Assembly (NCBI GenBank): GCA_036639635.1
Contig: JAVWIF010000035.1
Span: 1 to 18,757, forward strand
Reading direction: 5' to 3'
DNA length: 18,757 bases
Source of the DNA: JAVWIF01 sp036639635
GTDB taxonomy: Bacteria; Bacillota_I; Bacilli_A; Erysipelotrichales; Erysipelotrichaceae
Each line of letters begins with the position of its first letter. The first letter of the stretch is position 1. A program made the translations under genes and the position numbers. The notes beneath the pieces were generated by a model, which had not been told where the DNA came from, searched no databases, and saw nothing but the letters and a program-made list of their open reading frames with translations. Shown piece after piece: positions 13,919 through 18,757 of this stretch.

Positions 13919-15154
13919 ATGAAAATATATAAGAGAGAAAACTATCTGAAAAAGATAAGAGGGTTTTACGATACTGAAGATATTATTAAAGTCATAACAG
14001 GTGTTCGTAGATGTGGCAAGTCATCATTAATGCAGACGATTGCAGAAGAAATTGTGACGGAAGGTGTTAGAGAAGGAAATATAGTATATATTGACTTGGA
14101 TAAAATAAAATATAGAAAAATTAAAGAGGCTGATCAATTAGAAGAGATTATAAATGAAAAAATCTCAAATATTAAGGGTCTTAAGTATCTTTTTATAGAT
14201 GAAGTACAAAATGTTAATGGTTTTGAAGAAGTGTTAAATGGTTTTAGAAATGATGGTGAGTATTCAATTTTTATTACTGGTTCAAATTCATATTTATTAA
14301 GTGGAGAATTAATGACAAAACTAACTGGTCGTTATATAGAATTTGAAATGTTTACATTGAGTTTTGAGGAATATGAGAATATGAAAATATTTTATAATAA
14401 AACGATTAACTTAAATCCATTAGAGGAATTAAGTGCTTATATACTAGAAGGTGGTTTTCCTCGTACGATTTTGTTAGATAACATTGGTGACAAAAGAACG
14501 TATACACAAAGTGTAGTTAAAGAAATATTTGAAAAGGATATTAGAAGAAGGGTAAAAGTACGAGATAGAGATGCTTTTGAAATCGTGAAAAACTTTGTAA
14601 TTAATAATTTTGGATCACTTATAAGTATTAACGGAATTGTAAAAGCGTTAAAAAGGAATGGAACTTCTATAAGCAAACTAACAGTAAGCAAATATATTCA
14701 AGCTTTATTGGATGCAAAAATCATATATAGTTGCGATAGATTTGATATGAAATCAAAAAAAGCGATTAGTGGAGAAAAGAAATATTATGTAGCTGATTTA
14801 AGTTTCTATTATTCATTAAATACAGATAATCAAATGAATTATGGACAGTGTTTAGAAAATATTGTGTATATTTATGCAAAGAGCCATGATTATTCAGTTA
14901 GTGTTGGTAGAATAGGAAAACTTGAATGTGATTTTATTTTACGTGATAGAGAGTTGAATTACGCATATGTTCAAGTTGCCTATACAATCATGTTAAGCAT
15001 TGAAACAGAAAACAGAGAGTATAAATCATTAGAACAAATTAAAGATAGTTATTCAAAGTATGTTGTCACAACCGATTATCTTCTTCAAAAAAGACAAGGG
15101 ATTAAACATATTAATATCATAGATTTCATGAAAAAAAATGAATTGTTTTTATAG
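13919..15154 (+). CDS. AAA_14/DUF4143 ATPase (COG1373 type)
   Basis: A 411-residue ATPase. The N-terminal AAA domain has Walker A GVRRCGKS (28-35), Walker B YLFIDEVQ (90-97) and the family stretch FITGSNSYLLSGELMTKLTGRY (about 118-139). A winged-helix-like middle (SINGIVKALKRNGTSISKLTVSKYIQALL, about 236-264) leads into the DUF4143 C-terminus. There LENIVY (E313), ECDFI (D338) and YVQVAY (Q352) resemble a PD-(D/E)XK nuclease-like core with Q in place of K. ATG 13919 is preferred over 13907 because the -10 box ends at 13902 and GGTGATG precedes 13919. These ATPases are common, strain-variable genes of unclear role, probably acting on DNA or in defence/toxin-like functions. It is monocistronic, between a palindromic repeat and a GntR gene. 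Confidence 0.9.
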   Translation: MKIYKRENYLKKIRGFYDTEDIIKVITGVRRCGKSSLMQTIAEEIVTEGVREGNIVYIDLDKIKYRKIKEADQLEEIINEKISNIKGLKYLFIDEVQNVNGFEEVLNGFRNDGEYSIFITGSNSYLLSGELMTKLTGRYIEFEMFTLSFEEYENMKIFYNKTINLNPLEELSAYILEGGFPRTILLDNIGDKRTYTQSVVKEIFEKDIRRRVKVRDRDAFEIVKNFVINNFGSLISINGIVKALKRNGTSISKLTVSKYIQALLDAKIIYSCDRFDMKSKKAISGEKKYYVADLSFYYSLNTDNQMNYGQCLENIVYIYAKSHDYSVSVGRIGKLECDFILRDRELNYAYVQVAYTIMLSIETENREYKSLEQIKDSYSKYVVTTDYLLQKRQGIKHINIIDFMKKNELFL

Positions 15155-15302
15155 CTATTTATCTAGGATTGAATTAATTTTGATAAAAGATGAATGTAAA
15201 ATTAATATTTAAAACGTATATTCAAATTTTTTGTACTTAGAAGTTTTAGTAGTTGAGTTTAAGGAGTTTATTACTAATGTAAGATGAGACAAATTACACA
15301 AT

Positions 15303-15327
15303 TGTATATAAGCTAAGGTAGTATAAT
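15303..15327 (+). promoter_or_regulatory. Probable promoter of the GntR regulator gene
   Basis: TATAAT (15322-15327) is a consensus -10 box 26 bases before the GntR start; the -35 is poor. TGTATATAAGC (15303-15313) upstream of it resembles TGTATTAAGC in the inverted repeat of the transporter promoter (16185-16194), so autoregulation by the same protein is possible. Confidence 0.5.
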
Positions 15328-15353
15328 AAATACAAAGAAATGAGGCATGTAAA

Positions 15354-16082
15354 ATGGAAAATAATCGTTCAAAAGATAATGCTGCTAAATATGCGAAAGT
15401 ATATAATCAAATACTAAAGATGATACAAGATGGAATGTATCGTGAAGGAAGTAAATTAATATCAGAACCAATATTAGCAAGTGAGTTGAAGGTAAGCAGG
15501 TCAACCCTAAGACAAGCGTTAGCTTTACTACAAGAAGATGGTATTTTAGAAGCAAAAAGAGGTGTCGGCAACTTTGTTAGAAAAACTACGCATACGAATC
15601 AACAGGGACTAGAAACTATGAGTAATCCTATTCATAAATCTTGTTTAGAAGAAATCAATGAAACAAGTATTAATATAATACCAGGTATTTCTACAGCGTA
15701 TACAGAACGTATATTCGATAGAAAGATGCCAGTTGTATTAGGAGTACATCGCTATTATAAGAAACAAAAAGTGAATGTTGCTTATTGCTTTTCTCATATA
15801 GCAACTGATTTTGAATACTTAAATGAACTTGATTTAAATAATGAAGAAGATTTTCTTGCTTTCCTAGAAAACAGAGTATATGAAATTGCTCATTCTAAGA
15901 AATGTGAAGTTGAGGTTGTGAAAGAAACAGACAATTTACATGGAAAACATATTCAAAATAAAACAGGATTGTTTATGATGATAAGAGAAAATATTATTGA
16001 TATTAATGGAAAAGTGATTATTGTGAACAAGTTTTACATTCCAATAGAATATGCTTCTGTTAAAGTATTTTGTAATAATTGA
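15354..16082 (+). CDS. GntR-family (HutC type) regulator with UTRA domain
   Basis: A 242-residue repressor-type regulator. The N-terminal winged helix (about 12-78) shows YNQILKMIQDGMYREGSKLISEPILA, then LKVSRSTLRQALALLQEDGILEAKRGVGNFV, the standard GntR recognition helix and wing. Residues 95-240 fit a UTRA ligand-binding domain, with an effector-pocket-like end (VIIVNKFYIPIEYASV). UTRA domains bind small sugars, amino acids or nucleoside-like metabolites and release the operator. GAGG lies eight bases before the ATG. It precedes an MFS transporter and a nucleoside phosphorylase on the same strand behind its own terminator, so it most likely controls them; a nucleoside or a breakdown product is the probable effector (inference). 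Confidence 0.9.
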   Translation: MENNRSKDNAAKYAKVYNQILKMIQDGMYREGSKLISEPILASELKVSRSTLRQALALLQEDGILEAKRGVGNFVRKTTHTNQQGLETMSNPIHKSCLEEINETSINIIPGISTAYTERIFDRKMPVVLGVHRYYKKQKVNVAYCFSHIATDFEYLNELDLNNEEDFLAFLENRVYEIAHSKKCEVEVVKETDNLHGKHIQNKTGLFMMIRENIIDINGKVIIVNKFYIPIEYASVKVFCNN

Positions 16083-16093
16083 TGAACAACTAG

Positions 16094-16123
16094 AAGATAT
16101 GACCTAAAGTTATGTCTTTTTTT
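16094..16123 (+). terminator. Intrinsic terminator after the GntR gene
   Basis: A 9-bp stem including two G-U pairs, AGATATGAC (16095-16103) with GTTATGTCT (16109-16117), five-base loop and a T-run to 16123. It separates the regulator transcript from the transporter promoter. The T-run also forms the left end of the palindrome that follows. Confidence 0.72.
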
Positions 16124-16142
16124 GTTACCGGTTACAAAAAAA
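16117..16142. promoter_or_regulatory. 26-bp near-perfect palindrome upstream of the MFS promoter
   Basis: Seven T, then GTTACCGGTTAC (16124-16135), then seven A: symmetric about the CCGG centre except for one T-T position (16126 and 16133). It ends 11 bases before the -35 box, the place for an activator or an upstream repressor site. A CG-centred palindrome of this kind is typical of LacI-type and similar operators; the protein is not known. Confidence 0.65.
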
Positions 16143-16153
16143 CAAAATATTTG

Positions 16154-16199
16154 TTGACATAGATTTTTTACATGTTATATTATATGTATTAAGCATACA
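16154..16199 (+). promoter_or_regulatory. Promoter and operator of the MFS-udp operon
   Basis: A perfect -35 TTGACA (16154-16159) with a -10 at TATATT (16176-16181, 16-base spacer) or TATTAT (16178-16183, 18-base spacer). Immediately downstream, over the expected start site, is the inverted repeat TGTAT/ATACA with five-base spacer (16185-16199), well placed for repression by the GntR protein. An AAGGAGA ribosome binding site follows before 16235. Confidence 0.78.
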
Positions 16200-16234
16200 G
16201 CAACATAGACAAGTGTGCTGGACAAGGAGAATGT

Positions 16235-17596
16235 ATGGAAAAAAACAACGTACAAAAAGTAATGCCATTCATTATGCTCGCTTTTGTTTTAGTAGGCAGT
16301 CTACAAGAAGCGTTTAATGTGTGTGCACCAATTATTACAAAAGATTTTAGTATTACTTCTTCAGAAGTTAGTATGATATCGGCCTTTGCAATGTTGACTA
16401 TGGGAGTTGCTTATATTATATACACAGCGTTATCGGATTATATTTCAATTAAAAAGTTGTTGATATTAGGGATTATTATTTCAACAATAGGTTCTATAGG
16501 TGGTTTACTATTCAGTGGTTCATTTATTTCTGTTATTATATTTCGCTCTATTCAAATGGCAGGTGGAGCAAGTGCTTCCGCGTTGCTTATTCTATGTGCT
16601 ACAAAATATTTAGATGAGCATACAAGAACAAAATTTTATGGTTTTAACACAGCTTGTTTTTCAGGGGGCCAATTGTTAGGGATTTTATTAGGTGGTATAT
16701 TCGCTACTTACATTGGATGGAAATACTTATTTATTATTCCTGTATTTTCTTTGCTATGTATCCCTTTTATCATAAAATATTTACCTGAAGATTCAAAAGA
16801 AGGAAACAGTAAAGTAGACTTTATTGGAATTATGTTAATGGCTTCAGTATCACTATTTATTTCTTTGTACTTTAATTTACTGGATATTAAGTTATTGTTC
16901 ATTAGTGTAATTGTTGCTATTGTTTTCTTAGTGTATATTTCGAAAAACAAACAAGCTTTTATATCGATTGATTTCTTTAAGAATTGGAAGTTTATGTTAG
17001 TTATTTTGGTTGTTCTAATTACTTATATTACACAGGGTTCTTATTCTTTCCTTTTCTCTTTTATGGCATCAGATGTATATGGAATAACAATAGATAAAAT
17101 TTCAATGATTCTTTTACCAAGTTATGTTGTAAGTATGATTATGGGGATTATGGGAAGTGAAATCACAAAGAAACTAGGAGTGTCTAAAACACTCATGCTA
17201 GGACTAGGAAGTATGGCATTAGGACTGGCGTTAGGGACCTTGTTTCTAGACAAGAATATCGCTTTATTAGTTATCATGGCAAGTTTGTTTAACGGAGGAT
17301 TTGGTATTTTGTATACACCAATTATGACGTTAGTGATTAACTCTCTACCAGAAACAATGCGTGGTGCAGGTCTAGGTTTCTTTAATCTTTGTATAAAGAT
17401 TACATCATCTACAGGAATTATTATAACAGGGCGATTGCTTACTATAAAAAATTTACAAAACAGTACAATTGTTAGTTCTATGTCGAAAGCAGGAATGATT
17501 TATAGTAATTTATTATTTATTTTTCTAGGTGTTGTTATTGTTAGTTTTATTACAGTGAATATTGTAAAAAAGTTTTTAATAAAAGAAAGTATATAG
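16235..17596 (+). CDS. MFS transporter, DHA2 (14-helix) type
   Basis: A 453-residue, very hydrophobic transporter with about 14 predicted membrane helices. It resembles the DHA2 drug:H+ antiporter group (TetK/QacA style): N-terminal PFIMLAFVLVGSLQEAFNVCAPII, the helix 2-3 loop LSDYISIKKLL (motif A position), and motif-C-like GGQLLGILLGGIFATYIGW in helix 5. The second half carries NGGFGILYTPIMTLV and ETMRGAGLGFFNL. AAGGAGA precedes the ATG. It lies 11 bases before a uridine-phosphorylase-type gene, so nucleosides or their analogues are the likely cargo, either taken up for salvage or exported; direction cannot be read from sequence. DHA2 proteins are usually drug exporters, so this pairing is unusual. 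Confidence 0.88.
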   Translation: MEKNNVQKVMPFIMLAFVLVGSLQEAFNVCAPIITKDFSITSSEVSMISAFAMLTMGVAYIIYTALSDYISIKKLLILGIIISTIGSIGGLLFSGSFISVIIFRSIQMAGGASASALLILCATKYLDEHTRTKFYGFNTACFSGGQLLGILLGGIFATYIGWKYLFIIPVFSLLCIPFIIKYLPEDSKEGNSKVDFIGIMLMASVSLFISLYFNLLDIKLLFISVIVAIVFLVYISKNKQAFISIDFFKNWKFMLVILVVLITYITQGSYSFLFSFMASDVYGITIDKISMILLPSYVVSMIMGIMGSEITKKLGVSKTLMLGLGSMALGLALGTLFLDKNIALLVIMASLFNGGFGILYTPIMTLVINSLPETMRGAGLGFFNLCIKITSSTGIIITGRLLTIKNLQNSTIVSSMSKAGMIYSNLLFIFLGVVIVSFITVNIVKKFLIKESI

Positions 17597-17607
17597 AGGG
17601 TAAAAAG

Positions 17608-18378
17608 ATGAAAAGAGTAGATGGTACACAGTTTCATATTGGTGTTAAAGAAGGAGAAGTAGGAAAGTTTGTTATTCTTCCAGGTGATCCAAAGCGTTGT
17701 GCAAAGATTGCAGGGTATTTAGATGATGCTAAACTAATAGCAGATTTAAGAGAGTATTGTACGTATACAGGATACTTAAATGGTGTAAAAGTAAGTGTTA
17801 CTTCTACTGGTATTGGAGGGCCAAGCGCTGCTATTGCTTTGCAAGAATTAGTAGATGCAGGTGCTTCTTACTTTGTACGTTTAGGAACCTGTGGTGGTAT
17901 GAACACTAAAGTAAAAGGAGGTGATTTAATTGTAGCTACAGGAGCTGTTCGTCAGGAAGGCACGAGTAAAGAATATGCACCTATTGAGTTTCCAGCAGTT
18001 GCTAATTATGAAATTGTAAATGCATTAATAGATGCGGCTAATAAAAGAAAATATAAAATGCATGTAGGTGTTGTGCAATGTAAAGATTCATTTTATGGAC
18101 AACACGAGCCAGAAAATATGCCAGTAAGTGTTGAATTAGAAGCAAAATGGAAAGCATGGATGCAATTAGGTTGCTTAGGTTCAGAAATGGAATCAGCTGC
18201 ATTGTTTAGTGTCGCAAGTTACTTAGGGGTAAAATGTGGAAGTATACTATTAGCTGTAGCAAATCAAGAAAGAGAAAAAGCAGGGTTATCAAATACGGGG
18301 TATTATGATACAACACAAGAAACAGAAGTTGTAATAGAGGCGATTAAAGCATTAATCAATAATAATAGGGAAGTATAA
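17608..18378 (+). CDS. udp: Nucleoside phosphorylase, uridine phosphorylase family
   Basis: A 256-residue cytoplasmic PNP/UDP-family phosphorylase that splits a nucleoside with phosphate to base and (deoxy)ribose-1-phosphate. Phosphate-site residues are visible: LPGDPKR (G26, R30), LREYCTY (R48) and VRLGTCGG (R91, T94). The TGIGGPSAAIALQEL stretch and the ribose/base motif SEMESAAL (E193, M194, E195) match uridine phosphorylase better than DeoD. The base-recognition loop reads DSFYGQHEPE, keeping the glutamine (Q165) but not the arginine found two residues later in the E. coli enzyme, so pyrimidine specificity is likely but not certain. GAGGG lies before the ATG. It is cotranscribed with the MFS transporter. 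Confidence 0.88.
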   Translation: MKRVDGTQFHIGVKEGEVGKFVILPGDPKRCAKIAGYLDDAKLIADLREYCTYTGYLNGVKVSVTSTGIGGPSAAIALQELVDAGASYFVRLGTCGGMNTKVKGGDLIVATGAVRQEGTSKEYAPIEFPAVANYEIVNALIDAANKRKYKMHVGVVQCKDSFYGQHEPENMPVSVELEAKWKAWMQLGCLGSEMESAALFSVASYLGVKCGSILLAVANQEREKAGLSNTGYYDTTQETEVVIEAIKALINNNREV

Positions 18379-18383
18379 AATAT

Positions 18384-18420
18384 AACGAGAGAACTGTTAT
18401 GGTAATCTCATTGTTTTTTT
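18384..18420 (+). terminator. Probable terminator after udp
   Basis: A short imperfect stem, AACGAGA (18384-18390) with TCTCATT (18406-18412, one mismatch), then G and a run of seven T. Weak stem but correct placement after the operon's last gene. Confidence 0.45.
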
Positions 18421-18509
18421 AAATTCGCAAAGATTTTCTTATGTAATATTATCGTAACTGAGGTTAAAATAGGTTTATTTACAAGATTATAAGTATCACA
18501 AAAAAATGC

Positions 18510-18568
18510 AATTATGACAGTTAACGTTACCGTTTTTGATAAAAATTAAAAAGTGGTAACGTTAACTG
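18510..18568. repeat. Palindromic repeat, copy 2
   Basis: Second copy of the 59-bp palindrome, same orientation as that at 13818-13876, with five differences (18517, 18532, 18533, 18546 and 18547). Arms at 18518-18537 and 18549-18568. The two arm differences (18532 G, 18533 T) turn A-T and C-G pairs into G-U and U-G pairs, so an RNA hairpin would survive. No U-tract follows. Confidence 0.93.
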
Positions 18569-18637
18569 CATAAAAACAGCTAAAATTAAGACAATGTTGG
18601 AAAGTCATAAATAAGGTGAAATAAGAGAAAAGATATA

Positions 18638-18696
18638 TTGACAAGCAAAGTTAGCTATGGTAAACTTTCGATAATAAAGTTTGCTTTAGCTAACTT
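18638..18696 (+). promoter_or_regulatory. Promoter with two tandem operator-like palindromes
   Basis: TTGACA (18638-18643), 17-base spacer and TAAACT (18661-18666) form a promoter before a gene at the right edge. Two palindromes with half-site AAGTTWGCT overlap it: 18648-18667 (AAGTTAGCT, two bases, GGTAAACTT) and 18677-18696 (AAGTTTGCT, TT, AGCTAACTT). The outer halves also pair with each other (AAGTTAGCTA with TAGCTAACTT), so the transcript could form a long hairpin next to the GGAGG site at 18703-18707. The half-sites recall DtxR/MntR-type metal-regulator operators, a resemblance from memory only. Confidence 0.6.
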
Positions 18697-18717
18697 ATGA
18701 ACGGAGGAAAGAATGAT

Positions 18718-18757
18718 ATGTGCTTAACATTTGGTTGTATAGGACAAGTAAACAGTA
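18718..18757 (+). CDS. Start of an unidentified gene, truncated by the window edge
   Basis: An ATG at 18718 opens a frame through the end of the window, encoding MCLTFGCIGQVNS. CGGAGGAAAG (18702-18711) lies upstream at suitable spacing, and a promoter with two operator-like palindromes precedes it. Thirteen codons are too few to name the product; the early cysteines recall several families but none can be supported. A competing ATG at 18713 ends after four codons. Confidence 0.5.
   Translation, partial: MCLTFGCIGQVNS

Noticed and set aside
13818..18568. A transposon or insertion sequence bounded by the repeats
   Set aside because: No transposase, integrase or resolvase is encoded between them, and the repeats are direct copies of a palindrome rather than ordinary inverted ends. 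Mobility is left as a hypothesis.
18718..18757. Identification of the truncated gene as a HypC-type hydrogenase chaperone from its MCL start
   Set aside because: The proline-glycine motif expected straight after MC in HypC is missing and only 13 residues are visible.
1..18757. CRISPR array, tRNA, rRNA or known riboswitch
   Set aside because: No regularly spaced repeats, cloverleaf, rRNA sequence or conserved aptamer core was recognised on reading both strands.

Overview
The window is AT-rich, densely coding bacterial DNA with AGGAGG-type ribosome binding sites, several TTG and GTG starts and strong U-tailed hairpin terminators. This points to a low-GC Gram-positive (Bacillota). The neighbourhoods rnmV-rsmA-ispE and glmU-prs are classic Bacillota housekeeping blocks. 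Protein style (short sensor kinases, DUF4143 ATPases, DHA2-type transporters) makes an Erysipelotrichia/Erysipelotrichaceae-like host my best guess, but this is inference without any database search.

Layout. 1-900: a PadR-type repressor and its translationally coupled DUF1048 partner, behind a promoter rich in inverted repeats; a bidirectional terminator is shared with a convergent XRE-type regulator. 1584-3892: the core operon rnmV (5S rRNA maturation), rsmA (16S rRNA dimethylation) and ispE (isoprenoid synthesis), closed by a terminator. 4010-6070: an OmpR-type response regulator overlapping its sensor histidine kinase. 6135-7894: an ECF-like sigma factor, a small two-helix membrane protein (possible anti-sigma) and a zinc-ribbon membrane protein, all overlapping one another, closed by a perfect hairpin shared with a convergent Cof-type HAD phosphatase. 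8813-11561: the glmU-prs operon (UDP-GlcNAc and PRPP supply) plus a DUF1622 membrane protein, with a terminator facing an uncharacterised two-gene minus-strand operon (254-aa soluble protein and four-helix membrane protein). 12878-13724: a membrane-anchored NodB-type polysaccharide deacetylase.

From about 13.8 kb the character changes to accessory DNA. A 59-bp palindromic repeat occurs twice in the same orientation (13818-13876 and 18510-18568; 54 of 59 bases identical). The copies flank a 4.7-kb segment holding a DUF4143 AAA ATPase and a GntR/UTRA regulator, DHA2-type MFS transporter and uridine-phosphorylase-family enzyme. The last three look like a nucleoside uptake/salvage unit (or export unit) with two separate palindromes bracketing the transporter promoter. 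At the right edge a promoter overlapped by two tandem palindromes precedes a truncated, unidentified gene.

The main points for follow-up are the flanking palindromic repeats, the regulatory palindromes of the MFS-udp promoter, the sigma/two-helix/zinc-ribbon operon and the metalloregulator-like operator pair at the right end. I saw no rRNA, tRNA, CRISPR array or transposase.
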